DNA of 28,317 nt from M55B118 sp964501715 (GCA_964501715.1 CAZCTR010000016.1:1-28317); one strand, 5' to 3'. Positions 1 through 8,663 are shown, numbered from the stretch's first letter. The notes: generated by a model from the sequence alone, not told the origin. Translations and numbers: made by a program.

Positions 1-30
1 TTGAAAAAGGACAGCCGCATGGGCTGTCCT
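1..30 (-). terminator. Intrinsic terminator of the RNase J gene
   Basis: Read on the minus strand, a 9-bp perfect stem (arms at 22-30 and 8-16, loop of 5 nt) is followed by a run of five T. It begins 9 bp after the rnjA stop codon, so it most likely ends the rnjA transcript. Confidence 0.85.
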
Positions 31-38
31 TTGTTGGT

Positions 39-1718
39 CTAGAGTACGCTTACGACCGGAAGGATCATCGGATTCCGTTCTGTCTTGCTGTAGATGTATT
101 TGTTCAGAAGTTTCACGGTTTCGCGCTTGATGATGCTGACGTTGACCGACTTGTCCTTTTGGAGAAGTTCCTTGACCTTGTCAGCGATCATCTTGCTCAT
201 CTCGTTGGTGAGTTTCTGGTTGTCCTTCATGTAGATGAAGCCCCTGGAGACGATGACGGGTTTGTCGAGCAATTTCCCTTTGTCCTTGTCAATGCTTATG
301 ATTGCGGAAAGCAGACCGTCCTCGCCGAGGATGCGTCTGTCCTTCAGCACCACGCTGCCGATGTCCCCGATGCCCTTGCCGTCGATATAGACGGTGCCCG
401 AGGGCACCTTTCCGGCTTTGCGGCCACTGTTCTCTGTGAGGGCGACGACCTCGCCGATGTCACAGATGAAGGTGTTGTCTTTCGGCACCCCGACCTCCTG
501 GGCCGTTTCGGCATGGATCTTGAGCATGCGGTGCTCGCCGTGGACGGGCATGAAATATTTCGGTTTCATGAGCTTGAGCATGAGGCGCAGTTCCTGATTG
601 CCCGCGTGCCCGCTAGAATGGATGTCGGTGAGCGGGGAATGGGTGATGACATTCGCCCCCTGCCTGAATAGGTTGTTGATGGTGTTGTTGATGCTCTTTT
701 GGTTGCCGGGAATCGCGCTGGAGGAGAAGATGACGGTATCGCCTTTTTGAATCTTGATCTGGCGATGGGTCCCGTTCGCGATGCGCGAAAGCGCCGCGAA
801 AGGTTCTCCCTGCGAGCCGGTCGAGATGATGGTGATCTCCTCGGGCTGAAAGTGCTTGAGGGCTTTTGAGGAGACGAAGGTGCCATGTGGCGCCTTGATG
901 TATCCCATCTCCTGCCCGACTTCTACGGTCCGTTCCATTGAACGTCCGAAGACGGCGATCTTACGGTTTGTGGCGATCGACGCTTCAACAATCTGTTGGA
1001 CACGGTGCAGATTCGAGGCGAACGTGGCCACGACCGCACGGCCTTCGATGCGTTTGAAGATGTCCTTGATGTTCTCGCTCACCATGGTTTCGCTCTTGGT
1101 GAAAGATTCGACTTCCGCCCCCGTCGAATCAGAAAGCAGCATCAAAACGCCGCCGCTGCCGAGCTTGGCCATCTTCGCATAATCAGCGTCAGGGCTGGTG
1201 GGGGTGAAATCGAATTTGAAATCGCCCGTATGGACGATCTTCCCTCTCGGTGTCTTGACTACGACCCCGAACGAGTCGGGGATCGAATGGTTGGTTCTGA
1301 AAAAACCGACGCTCAACTGCTTGAAGCGGATGATGTCGTTTTCAAAGAATTCAAGAAGATTGTAATGGATGCCTTTGTGCTCTTCCATTTTCTTCCTGAT
1401 CAGGCCGGCCGCCAGGCCAGTCGCGTAGATTTTCGGTATTTTCACATGACGTAAAAGCCAGGGGATGCCACCGATATGGTCTTCATGACCATGGGTGATC
1501 ACCAGGGCTTTGATCTTATCTTGATTTTCTTGTAGATATGTATAGTCGGGAATGACATAGTCAATGCCGGGTAAGTTCTCGTCCGGAAACATGACACCTG
1601 CGTCGATGACGATGATCTCATCCTGATATTCCACGCAATACATATTCTTTCCAACTTCACCAAGACCGCCTAATGCAAAAACACCGACTTCGTGCTTTTT
1701 AAAAAGTTGATTTTGCAT
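39..1718 (-). CDS. rnjA: Ribonuclease J (metallo-beta-lactamase/beta-CASP exo- and endoribonuclease)
   Basis: RNase J processes and degrades RNA from the 5' end as a cytoplasmic two-metal enzyme. The protein has 559 residues, the usual family length. The metallo-beta-lactamase signature HGHEDH lies at residues 76-81, with His/Asp ligands as expected. The motifs HTGDFKFD and SDSTGAE, a beta-CASP region (ATFASNLHRVQQI, FGRSMERTVEVG) and the late PVHGEHRML motif are all present. The C-terminal domain is complete. The start ATG at 1718 is preceded by an AGGAGG site (complement of 1727-1732). A minus-strand promoter lies upstream and a terminator downstream, so the gene appears monocistronic and divergent from the HAD gene. 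Whether it is the J1 or J2 paralogue cannot be decided from one copy; rnjA is used as the default name. Confidence 0.95.
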   Translation of the reverse strand: MQNQLFKKHEVGVFALGGLGEVGKNMYCVEYQDEIIVIDAGVMFPDENLPGIDYVIPDYTYLQENQDKIKALVITHGHEDHIGGIPWLLRHVKIPKIYATGLAAGLIRKKMEEHKGIHYNLLEFFENDIIRFKQLSVGFFRTNHSIPDSFGVVVKTPRGKIVHTGDFKFDFTPTSPDADYAKMAKLGSGGVLMLLSDSTGAEVESFTKSETMVSENIKDIFKRIEGRAVVATFASNLHRVQQIVEASIATNRKIAVFGRSMERTVEVGQEMGYIKAPHGTFVSSKALKHFQPEEITIISTGSQGEPFAALSRIANGTHRQIKIQKGDTVIFSSSAIPGNQKSINNTINNLFRQGANVITHSPLTDIHSSGHAGNQELRLMLKLMKPKYFMPVHGEHRMLKIHAETAQEVGVPKDNTFICDIGEVVALTENSGRKAGKVPSGTVYIDGKGIGDIGSVVLKDRRILGEDGLLSAIISIDKDKGKLLDKPVIVSRGFIYMKDNQKLTNEMSKMIADKVKELLQKDKSVNVSIIKRETVKLLNKYIYSKTERNPMILPVVSVL

Positions 1719-1759
1719 TGTCGAGTCCTCCTAGTAGAATCGAATGTTCGTTAGTATCC

Positions 1760-1788
1760 ATTATAGCTTATTTTGTAAGATAAACCAA
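1760..1788 (-). promoter_or_regulatory. Sigma-A-type promoter of rnjA
   Basis: On the minus strand a -35 TTGGTT (complement of 1783-1788) and a perfect -10 TATAAT (complement of 1760-1765) are separated by exactly 17 bp. It points at the rnjA start at 1718 and overlaps the upstream flank of the oppositely directed HAD-gene promoter. Confidence 0.75.
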
Positions 1789-1796
1789 AACTTATG

Positions 1797-1805
1797 TGTT
1801 ATAAT
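1797..1805 (+). promoter_or_regulatory. Extended -10 promoter of the HAD-priA-fmt operon
   Basis: The sequence TGTTATAAT is a perfect TGn-extended -10 box. No good -35 hexamer sits 16-18 bp upstream, which is acceptable for extended -10 promoters. The expected transcription start near 1812 is only a few bases before the AGGTGA ribosome binding site at 1815-1820, giving a very short leader. Confidence 0.65.
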
Positions 1806-1824
1806 TTTCATTGTAGGTGATACC

Positions 1825-2610
1825 ATGAAAAAACGGCATATCGTATTTTTTGATGTGGACGGCACAGTGTATGACCCGGCGAAAAGAGAAGTGCCCGAGT
1901 CTACGGTCAAGGCCCTCAAAGCGCTCAAGGCGCGTGAGGACACGTTGATTGCGATCGCGACCGGACGCGCTTTTTATATGCTCGACATCATTGAGGCCAT
2001 CAAACCCTTTATCGACATCTATGTGACCATCAACGGCCAGGTCATCTATGAACATGGACACATCATCCATGATGAGCCGATGCCTGTTGATGATGTGCGC
2101 ATGTTCAAGGAGAAATTCCTCGAACAAGGATTCAACTTCGGCTACATCGGCAGACATACCCAGGCCATCCATCATCTTGATGACTACGCCAGAGGCATGT
2201 TCGACGCGCAGTCTTTGCCCAGGCCTGTAGAGGATCCTGATTTCCCTAAGAACCACAACGTCTATCAGATGTGGACATTCGCAGACGACAAAACGACACG
2301 CGAGTTCGACCCGAACCACCCCGAATACGAGGTGGTGCCTTGGAACCACGACGGCTTCGACCTCGTGCATCTCGACCGTCATAAGGGCGGTGGCGTTCAA
2401 AGGGTGCTCAGGCATTATGGCATCGATGCGTCGAACGCCTGGTGTTTCGGCGACGGTCACAATGACCTGCCCATGTTCAAGGCCCTTCGTAACGCGATTG
2501 CCATGGACAATGCGGAGAATGCGCTCAAGAAGCATGCGCACCATGTCACTTCATCATGCGATGAGGATGGCATCGCCCGTGCGCTCAGACGACACAATTT
2601 CATAAAGTGA
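1825..2610 (+). CDS. Cof-type HAD-superfamily hydrolase
   Basis: This is a 261-residue cytoplasmic phosphatase of the Cof/YidA branch (HAD subfamily IIB), a family that dephosphorylates sugar phosphates, nucleotides or flavin precursors; the substrate here is unknown. Motif I is FFDVDGTVYDP with nucleophile Asp10 and Asp12. Motif II is the Thr in IAIATGR. Motif IV is GDGHNDLPMF near residue 218. The cap domain lies between them. The frame is open from 1744, but ATG 1825 is chosen because AGGTGA at 1815-1820 is well placed, the promoter -10 lies at 1800-1805, and DVDGT homology starts just after it. It is followed by priA after 10 bp, so it is probably cotranscribed with priA and fmt. Confidence 0.9.
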   Translation: MKKRHIVFFDVDGTVYDPAKREVPESTVKALKALKAREDTLIAIATGRAFYMLDIIEAIKPFIDIYVTINGQVIYEHGHIIHDEPMPVDDVRMFKEKFLEQGFNFGYIGRHTQAIHHLDDYARGMFDAQSLPRPVEDPDFPKNHNVYQMWTFADDKTTREFDPNHPEYEVVPWNHDGFDLVHLDRHKGGGVQRVLRHYGIDASNAWCFGDGHNDLPMFKALRNAIAMDNAENALKKHAHHVTSSCDEDGIARALRRHNFIK

Positions 2611-2620
2611 AGTGTTTCCC

Positions 2621-4954
2621 ATGATTGCAGAAATCCTCGTGGACATCGCCCACATGAAAGTGGATCAGGTGTTCGATTATCATGTGCCGACGCATCATCA
2701 GGAAGTCATAGAGATCGGTCAGCGCGTGAAGGTGCCCTTCCAACGGCGCACCCTCACGGGTTTTGTCGTGGCGTTGAAGCAGTCGACGGAGATAAAGAAC
2801 GTGAAGCCGATGGAGCAAATACTCGAACTCACGCCGTACTTTGACCATGAACGCCTGACGCTCGCCGAAACGCTTTCGCATACGCACGCCTATCCGAGAG
2901 CGGCCTATCTGAACGCTATGCTTCCAAGGGCGCTCAAGATGCGCTATAGAAGACAATACACAATCGAACGGGAAGAGGCGCTTCCAAGCGCGCTCACCGA
3001 CTTGTCAAGAAAAGGGGTCATTGACGCGAAGGACCTTGCCGGCCCTCAAAAAGAAACCATAAAAAAACACCTGGAATCAGGCGATCTCACTGAGACAATC
3101 CATATCACCAATGACGCTTCGATTAAAACCGTGGATTTCATAGTACTAAAAAAGGATGGCTTTGTCAAAGGGCATAAACAAAAAGCCATCATGGAGACTT
3201 TGAAAGAGCATGGAGGCATGGACAAGACGCGCCTTTTGAAGGCGGCTGACGCTTCTCAGGCCACGCTTAGAGCTTTGCATCGAAAAGGCCTTGTCGAGAC
3301 GGTGTCACAGGAACGCTACCGCGAGCTCAAAAGCCTTTATGAACTCCAAGACGCCCCCGTAAGACTCACAGATGAACAACAAGCGGCCAAACGTGCGGTG
3401 GAGGACTCTTTTGGCAACTATCAGCCCTTCCTTTTGCACGGGGTGACTTCGAGCGGTAAGACGGAGATCTATATCAAACTGGTCAAGAACGTGCTTGAAA
3501 AGGGCCAAAGTGCGGTCATCTTGCTTCCGGAGATCAGCTTGACGCCAAAAATCACGGCGAGGTTCAAAAGCGTCTTCGGGTCCGAAGTCGCCGTGCTTCA
3601 TAGCCGCCTTTCCGCCAATGAGCATTACGATCAATGGCGGAGGATCCTCAAAGGCGAGGCCCATGTCGTCATCGGGGCACGCAGTGCCATATTCGCACCG
3701 GTCGGTGACATTGGTCTGATCGTGGTCGATGAGGCCCACAGTGACACCTATGTCCAAAGGGATGCCCCGAGGTACAACGCGATCGATGTGGCGAAAGCGC
3801 GAGGGCGTTATCACGAAGCCCCCGTCGTATTCGGAAGCGCGACCCCTTCAATCGAAATGATGTATGAGGCGAGGATGGGGGACATGACTCTGCTTGAGCT
3901 GAGACAAAGGGCGCTCAAGGCCGCCATGCCCAGGATCCGCCTTGCGGACATGCGCAAGGAATTCTTGCAAGGCAACACAAGCATTTTCTCCGAAACCCTC
4001 ATGTCCGCCTTGAAGAGCCGTCTGGAAAAAGGTGAACAGTCGCTGCTTCTGATCAACCGAAGAGGGCACTCGCGGTTCGTCCTCTGCCGTAGCTGCGGCA
4101 AGACGATCCGGTGTGAACATTGTGGCATCCCGCTCACCTATCACAAGAGTAGCCACAGTCTTATGTGCCACTACTGCAACCACAAGGAACCGATGCCAAA
4201 GAAATGCCCTTTTTGCGATAGCCGCCATATCCGCTACATGGGGCTCGGCAGCGAGCAGGCTGAAGAGGCCGTCTCCAAGGTGTTTCCCGAAGCGAACGTG
4301 TTCCGACTCGATGCGGACAGCACCACCAAAAAACATGCGCACGAGACCATCCTTCACACCTTCGAACATGAAGGGGATATTCTCGTGGGCACGCAGATGA
4401 TCGCGAAGGGGCTAGATTTCGAGCGTGTCACGCTGGTAGGTGTCCTTTCCGCCGACATGGGATTCCATGTCCCGGACTTCTATGCCGAGAGCGAAACCTT
4501 CTCGCTTCTCACCCAGATCTCCGGACGCGCCGGAAGACGCGGGACAAAAGGTGAAGTGATCATCCAGGCCTATGATGTTGAGCATCCTGTCCTCGAGGAT
4601 GTGCGCCACGGGGATTACGAGCGTTTTTACGAACGAGAAATCAGCTACCGCGAACAGGCCGGGCTCCCCCCTTTCAGGCAGCTGACCCAGGTCACAATCG
4701 GTCACGAGGTCCACAACCTTGCCTACAAACAGGCGCTCGAATGGATACGGACCTTGAAAATGCGTGTCAAGAACGCCAAAGTGCTCGGTCCGATCCGACC
4801 ACTCATCGCAAGGACGAAGGACACGCATTTCACCCAGATCCTCATAAAGCATGAGAACCATCCATCCCTATACAAGGTGTTGAACACCCTGGTCGCATCC
4901 ACCGACCTCAAAACCTATCAGATCAGCGTCGATCACCAACCACGCGCGCTCTGA
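2621..4954 (+). CDS. priA: Primosomal protein N' (replication restart helicase PriA)
   Basis: PriA recognises stalled or collapsed replication forks and reloads the replicative helicase. The 777-residue protein has an N-terminal DNA-binding region, a Walker A motif (GVTSSGKT, about residues 275-283), a DEAH box at 370-373 (many PriA proteins have DEEH) and the GSATPS helicase motif. A zinc-binding insert with four Cys pairs (CRSC, CEHC, CHYC, CPFC) spans about residues 488-540. The C-terminal helicase part contains VGTQMIAKGLDF and QISGRAGRRG. ATG 2621 is preferred over the in-frame GTG 2612, because AAGTGA at 2605-2610 is well spaced only from 2621. fmt follows after 19 bp, a common pairing, although def, usually present too, is missing. 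Confidence 0.95.
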   Translation: MIAEILVDIAHMKVDQVFDYHVPTHHQEVIEIGQRVKVPFQRRTLTGFVVALKQSTEIKNVKPMEQILELTPYFDHERLTLAETLSHTHAYPRAAYLNAMLPRALKMRYRRQYTIEREEALPSALTDLSRKGVIDAKDLAGPQKETIKKHLESGDLTETIHITNDASIKTVDFIVLKKDGFVKGHKQKAIMETLKEHGGMDKTRLLKAADASQATLRALHRKGLVETVSQERYRELKSLYELQDAPVRLTDEQQAAKRAVEDSFGNYQPFLLHGVTSSGKTEIYIKLVKNVLEKGQSAVILLPEISLTPKITARFKSVFGSEVAVLHSRLSANEHYDQWRRILKGEAHVVIGARSAIFAPVGDIGLIVVDEAHSDTYVQRDAPRYNAIDVAKARGRYHEAPVVFGSATPSIEMMYEARMGDMTLLELRQRALKAAMPRIRLADMRKEFLQGNTSIFSETLMSALKSRLEKGEQSLLLINRRGHSRFVLCRSCGKTIRCEHCGIPLTYHKSSHSLMCHYCNHKEPMPKKCPFCDSRHIRYMGLGSEQAEEAVSKVFPEANVFRLDADSTTKKHAHETILHTFEHEGDILVGTQMIAKGLDFERVTLVGVLSADMGFHVPDFYAESETFSLLTQISGRAGRRGTKGEVIIQAYDVEHPVLEDVRHGDYERFYEREISYREQAGLPPFRQLTQVTIGHEVHNLAYKQALEWIRTLKMRVKNAKVLGPIRPLIARTKDTHFTQILIKHENHPSLYKVLNTLVASTDLKTYQISVDHQPRAL

Positions 4955-4973
4955 TGCAAGGAGGAACGATAAC

Positions 4974-5906
4974 ATGAACATTGTATTCATGGGGACCCCG
5001 GATTTCAGCGTACCAATCCTGAACGCCCTCGCTGATGCCTATCGCATATCCCTGGTCGTCACCCAGCCCGACAAACCCAAGGGCCGTAAAAGGAAACTTG
5101 CAAAACCACCGGTGAAAGAGGCGGCAGAGGCTCTTGATCTGCCTGTCTTCCAACCGCGAAGGCTGAAAGATTCGGTGGAGGAAGTCCTTGCCTGTGATCC
5201 TGACTTGATCGTGACCGCCGCCTATGGTCAGATCCTTCCGGGGAAGCTTCTGGACCATCCGCCACATGGTGCTGTCAATGTCCATGCGAGCCTCTTGCCG
5301 AAACTGCGTGGAGGCGCCCCCATCCAGCGTGCAATCGAGCGCGCTCATGATGAGACCGGCATCACGATCATGAAAATGGGACGGGGCATGGATACCGGTC
5401 CGATCATCGCGCAAAGGGCCGTGCCCATCGCACAGGATGAGACCGGCGGCAGCCTTTTCAAAAAACTCAGCCTCCTCGGTCGCGACCTTCTTTTGGAGAC
5501 GCTCGGGGATTACCTTGATGGTGAAATCCAAGCCAAGGACCAAAACGATGAGGAAGCGACGTATGCCTATGCCATCAAACCCGGGGAGGAGGCGCTTGAC
5601 CTGACGCGACCGGCGGACGCGCTCGAACGCAAGATCAGAGCGTTTCATCCGGAACCGAACACCTATCTTCCAATCGCGGACAGGCGCCTGAAAGTCATCC
5701 GTGCACAAGCGGACATGTCGGCTTGTGCAGATCAGCCCGGCACAGTGATGGGCATGTCTGAAAAGGGGCCTGTCATCGCCTGCGGGAAAGGCTCGTTGAC
5801 CCTTCTTGAAGTCCAGCCGCCATCCAAGAAGCCGATGGATGCGGTTTCCTTCATGAATGGAGCGGGCAGGCAATGGCTGACAAAGGGCGCCAATCTGTTG
5901 AAATGA
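4974..5906 (+). CDS. fmt: Methionyl-tRNA formyltransferase
   Basis: This enzyme formylates initiator Met-tRNA using 10-formyl-tetrahydrofolate. The 310-residue length is normal for the family. The N-terminal catalytic domain begins MNIVFMGTPDFSVPIL and has the family signature HASLLPKLRGGAPIQRAI at about residues 102-119, with the catalytic Asn/His/Asp set (N in VNVHASLL, D in MGRGMDTGPI). The C-terminal tRNA-binding domain starts near residue 205. An AAGGAGG site at 4959-4965 supports the ATG at 4974. It is last in the HAD-priA-fmt run. No terminator stem is visible in the 83 bp after it, so some read-through into the next operon is possible. Confidence 0.96.
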   Translation: MNIVFMGTPDFSVPILNALADAYRISLVVTQPDKPKGRKRKLAKPPVKEAAEALDLPVFQPRRLKDSVEEVLACDPDLIVTAAYGQILPGKLLDHPPHGAVNVHASLLPKLRGGAPIQRAIERAHDETGITIMKMGRGMDTGPIIAQRAVPIAQDETGGSLFKKLSLLGRDLLLETLGDYLDGEIQAKDQNDEEATYAYAIKPGEEALDLTRPADALERKIRAFHPEPNTYLPIADRRLKVIRAQADMSACADQPGTVMGMSEKGPVIACGKGSLTLLEVQPPSKKPMDAVSFMNGAGRQWLTKGANLLK

Positions 5907-5941
5907 CGTTTCAGTTTTTGTTTTCATTTTAAGCTGTTTAG

Positions 5942-5950
5942 TGCTATAAT
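5942..5950 (+). promoter_or_regulatory. Extended -10 promoter of the pgpA-like operon
   Basis: TGCTATAAT is a perfect TGn-extended -10 box, 40 bp before the gene start. TTTTCA at 5921-5926 could be a weak -35 with an 18-bp spacer. The preceding segment from 5907 is AT-rich compared with the surrounding coding DNA. Confidence 0.65.
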
Positions 5951-5989
5951 ACTGTATTAAGAAAACCATTACATCCAAAGGAGATTTAA

Positions 5990-6553
5990 ATGAAAAACCG
6001 TACTTTGTTCAGCAGGAACGAAATGCTCAAGATGAATGTTGATACCCTCAATGAACGCGGGGTGAAAGTAGAGGAAATCGCGGAGGTCGCCTATCAGCAA
6101 CAGGCGAAGTGGACCGACGCCATCTCGAGGAATGACTGCATCGAAAGTGTAGAGAAAATCCTCTCATTAAGAGACACTTTCCATATTCTGCAACTCGGAG
6201 CCGAAATCGACCGCCTCACCGAGACAGGAGAGATCAAAGGCCCCATCCATGAGATCCTGAATTCGGACCTCGGCCTCTTCGGCATCGACGAGCTTTTCGG
6301 TCTCGAACTCGCAGGCCTCTTCGGCACCATCGGCAAAACCAACTTCGGCGATATCGATGTCAACAAGCCCGAAGTGATTGAAAGACTCAACAGCGCGGGC
6401 AAAGAGTTGAAAAAGGAATGCCATACTTTCATGGACGACATCGTCGGTGCAATCGCCGCAGCCGCCTCGACCCGCGTCGCCCAGATCATGAACGAGAACG
6501 AGGCCCGCAAGGATCCTCGTTACAAGGAAATCAAACTCGATTTCGACTTATAA
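5990..6553 (+). CDS. Phosphatidylglycerophosphatase A-family protein (YutG-like)
   Basis: The 187-residue protein resembles the YutG-type PgpA-domain proteins of Gram-positive bacteria. An N-terminal helical segment (ERGVKVEEIAEVAYQQQ) is followed by the recognisable stretch LGLFGIDELFGLELAGLFG, then GKTNFGDIDVNKP and HTFMDDIVGAIAAAAS near the C-terminus. Family knowledge suggests dephosphorylation of phosphatidylglycerophosphate to phosphatidylglycerol. YutG-type proteins lack the strong membrane helices of E. coli PgpA, and this one also looks mostly soluble, so the substrate is uncertain. The start ATG 5990 has AAAGGAGA at 5978-5984. It leads a three-gene operon with two membrane proteins, which fits an envelope role. 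Confidence 0.75.
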   Translation: MKNRTLFSRNEMLKMNVDTLNERGVKVEEIAEVAYQQQAKWTDAISRNDCIESVEKILSLRDTFHILQLGAEIDRLTETGEIKGPIHEILNSDLGLFGIDELFGLELAGLFGTIGKTNFGDIDVNKPEVIERLNSAGKELKKECHTFMDDIVGAIAAAASTRVAQIMNENEARKDPRYKEIKLDFDL

Positions 6554-6589
6554 CAAGCAGGTGGACCTTGCCTTCAAGGTGTGATGACC

Positions 6590-8149
6590 ATGGCGGACAA
6601 ACAGAAAAAAAGCCTGGACGATTTCTTCAAGAAAGCCGACCAGGACCCCGATGAACTCAAACAGTATGTCGATGAGATGGGCAAGGGAGACGATCCCAAC
6701 AAGACCACACGCCTTGACAAGATCGCCATGTTTTTTAAACGTACCATGGACCGCATCAAAATCAGCAGGAAAAGCTCAAACCAGAACAAGAGCGGACGCT
6801 TGAGACGCCGTGTCCGCATTCTTTACAAACAGCTGATCAAGAGGGCGTCCAAACGTTTCAACTTCGAAAGCGGCGTCGACATCCTTGATGAGACCAGTGT
6901 CCTATACAGGCGCAACCGTGTCATCAAGAACATCCTGCTTGTGACGAACGCCGTGTTCCTCGTCTTCACCTTGATCGGCAACCGGAACCCGAACTACATC
7001 GTCATCTTCGGATTCGGAATCATCATGTTCGCGACGAACACCACCCTGAAACGGATCATCAAGGAACGCCCGCGAACACTCATGAAACAGAAGATGGCCA
7101 TGTATATCGCGAGTGTCTATATCCTGCTCGCCTCCTTCGGTGTCTACATCAAACTCCGTGTGGGCGTCGAGAGTGCTGAGATCGCCGGGTTCTCCATCAC
7201 CCAGGCCGGCTATGTCCTGATCTATTTCGCCCTCGTCGTCATCGCGCTTTATCAGGATGCGACACTGCTGCGGATCCTCTTCAAGTGGGTGCTCGTGCTC
7301 ATGACAGTCATCCATGTGACCATCATGTATCCTCTCTATGAACACGCAACCTCCATCGAGGCGCTCTATGAGCACCTGTTTGTCTACAACCCGCAGATCG
7401 CCATCGACATCCTTCTAAGGACACTTGTGCTCATCATCTTCAACATCGCCCTCTATTCATCGGTCGCCATCGGCGAGATGATGAATAACAAACGTAAAGA
7501 GGAGCTTATCAAGCGACGCGACATGGAATCCGATTTCAAAGCCGTTGTCGGCGATGTTTTCGATGTCATCAGTGTCTTCAACGCGAACAGTGAAAGCGAG
7601 GACAAGGCTTCCGCACACCGTGTCGCGGAAATGGCGAGCCGTCTTGGCAATGTGCTCGGGCTCTCCCCGAGCGTGTGCAGCGAGATCTATGACTATTCCA
7701 AGATCCATGTCGACAAAGTGAAGGACCTCTCCATCATCGAGTACGAGGACAAGGAGGTCCTGAACGAAAAAGACTATCAAGTCATCCGCGAGAAGACCAT
7801 CCTCGGAAGTGTCATCATCAAACGCCTCCAGCTCAAGCAAAAAAGCGAGGACATAGTCCGCGCGCATTTCGAGAAGAACGCTGACAAGGCGTTCATTGAA
7901 CGCATGAAAAGGGTTCAGCGCTCCCAGGAAGGGCAGATCATCCTGCTTGCGGACCTCTATGAGATTCTCAGGAATTCCCGCAATTACAAGACCGCCCTCA
8001 CCCACAAACGCGCGATCGAACTTCTGGAGATGGAGTTCAAGCACTATTTCGAGCCCTACATCCTTGACAGGTTCATGAAATACAGCGATGAGTTCGACAA
8101 TTACTATCAGCGCTTCAGGAAGCGCCAACCGCAAGGAGGCACGGCATGA
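6590..8149 (+). CDS. Six-helix membrane protein with a degenerate HD-GYP-like C-terminal domain
   Basis: The 519-residue protein has a charged N-terminal region (1-105, rich in Lys/Arg), about six membrane segments (roughly 113-131, 135-150, 169-187, 206-222, 228-249, 271-297) and a cytosolic C-terminal domain (about 320-510). That domain follows the HD-GYP phosphodiesterase layout: HRVAEMASRLGNVLGL matches the first helix of the fold, and ILLADLYEILRNSRNYKTAL matches the late 'ADVFDALTS-RPYR-AL' helix. The metal ligands are mostly lost: the HD pair is replaced by IHVD at 372-375, and the HHE/GYP loop by AHFEKN without a GYP. A sensory or scaffold role rather than c-di-GMP hydrolysis is inferred. 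Start 6590 is chosen from AAGGTG at 6576-6581; in-frame starts at 6581 and 6584 are poorer. It overlaps the next gene by 4 bp. Confidence 0.7.
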   Translation: MADKQKKSLDDFFKKADQDPDELKQYVDEMGKGDDPNKTTRLDKIAMFFKRTMDRIKISRKSSNQNKSGRLRRRVRILYKQLIKRASKRFNFESGVDILDETSVLYRRNRVIKNILLVTNAVFLVFTLIGNRNPNYIVIFGFGIIMFATNTTLKRIIKERPRTLMKQKMAMYIASVYILLASFGVYIKLRVGVESAEIAGFSITQAGYVLIYFALVVIALYQDATLLRILFKWVLVLMTVIHVTIMYPLYEHATSIEALYEHLFVYNPQIAIDILLRTLVLIIFNIALYSSVAIGEMMNNKRKEELIKRRDMESDFKAVVGDVFDVISVFNANSESEDKASAHRVAEMASRLGNVLGLSPSVCSEIYDYSKIHVDKVKDLSIIEYEDKEVLNEKDYQVIREKTILGSVIIKRLQLKQKSEDIVRAHFEKNADKAFIERMKRVQRSQEGQIILLADLYEILRNSRNYKTALTHKRAIELLEMEFKHYFEPYILDRFMKYSDEFDNYYQRFRKRQPQGGTA

Positions 8150-8631
8150 TCACGAACATCTGGCTTGATTTTGTACTCATCCTTCTGTTCATCATCCTGC
8201 TTGCGCTCGCCGTGTTTCTGATCCGACGCAAGCTTTTCAAGCTGTGGACGAAGGCCTCGAGGCTCGAGGTCAGTTTCCACAACTCCATGAAGGACTGCCT
8301 ACGTCTTTTCCTGCGTTATGAAAAGACGATCAGACCTTTCGACCCCGGCGGCCACCTTGAGCGTCTGAAAATGTATGAGGCCATATCGCTTAGAACCTTG
8401 CCGCTCGAAGAGAGGCAGAGGATCCATCGTGCCATCGAGACGCTTTTCGTCTCCCTCGATGAAACCGAGCTCACGGGCTACCCCACCCTCAAAAACATGT
8501 TCGACAGCCTTCAGTCCAAGAGGCTTCGCTACAATTCCTGCGTCCTTTACTACAACCATCTTGTAAGGGTGTTCCCCATTCGTTACTTTGCGAACCGTTT
8601 CGGTTTCAGAACCAAGGAATACTTCGGATGA
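8146..8631 (+). CDS. LemA-like single-pass membrane protein
   Basis: The 161-residue protein has one N-terminal membrane helix (about residues 6-26) followed by a basic linker and a helical domain. The C-terminal stretch from about 127, ending YFANRFGFRTKEYFG, matches the end of LemA proteins, where a YN...FP segment is followed by 'FGF...EYF'. The N-terminal half is more divergent than in standard LemA, so it is called LemA-like. LemA proteins form helical bundles and their function is unclear. The ATGA overlap with the preceding gene, plus AAGGAGG at 8132-8138, indicates translational coupling. A terminator follows at once, so this gene closes the operon. Confidence 0.6.
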   Translation: MITNIWLDFVLILLFIILLALAVFLIRRKLFKLWTKASRLEVSFHNSMKDCLRLFLRYEKTIRPFDPGGHLERLKMYEAISLRTLPLEERQRIHRAIETLFVSLDETELTGYPTLKNMFDSLQSKRLRYNSCVLYYNHLVRVFPIRYFANRFGFRTKEYFG

Positions 8632-8633
8632 AC

Positions 8634-8660
8634 AAAGTGCTTTCCAAGCACTTTTTTCTT
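8634..8660 (+). terminator. Intrinsic terminator after the LemA-like gene
   Basis: A perfect 8-bp stem (arms 8635-8642 and 8646-8653, 3-nt loop) runs into a T-rich tail to about 8662. It starts 3 bp after the stop codon and separates the envelope operon from the glutamate mutase operon. Confidence 0.85.
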
Positions 8661-8663
8661 TTG

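Noticed and set aside
1744..1824. Upstream start of the HAD gene at 1744
   Set aside because: The 27 extra codons run through the promoter -10 and the Shine-Dalgarno; ATG 1825 fits both.
4923..5978. Open frame of 351 codons on the minus strand
   Set aside because: Antisense shadow covering fmt; the plus-strand product is full length with all formyltransferase signatures.
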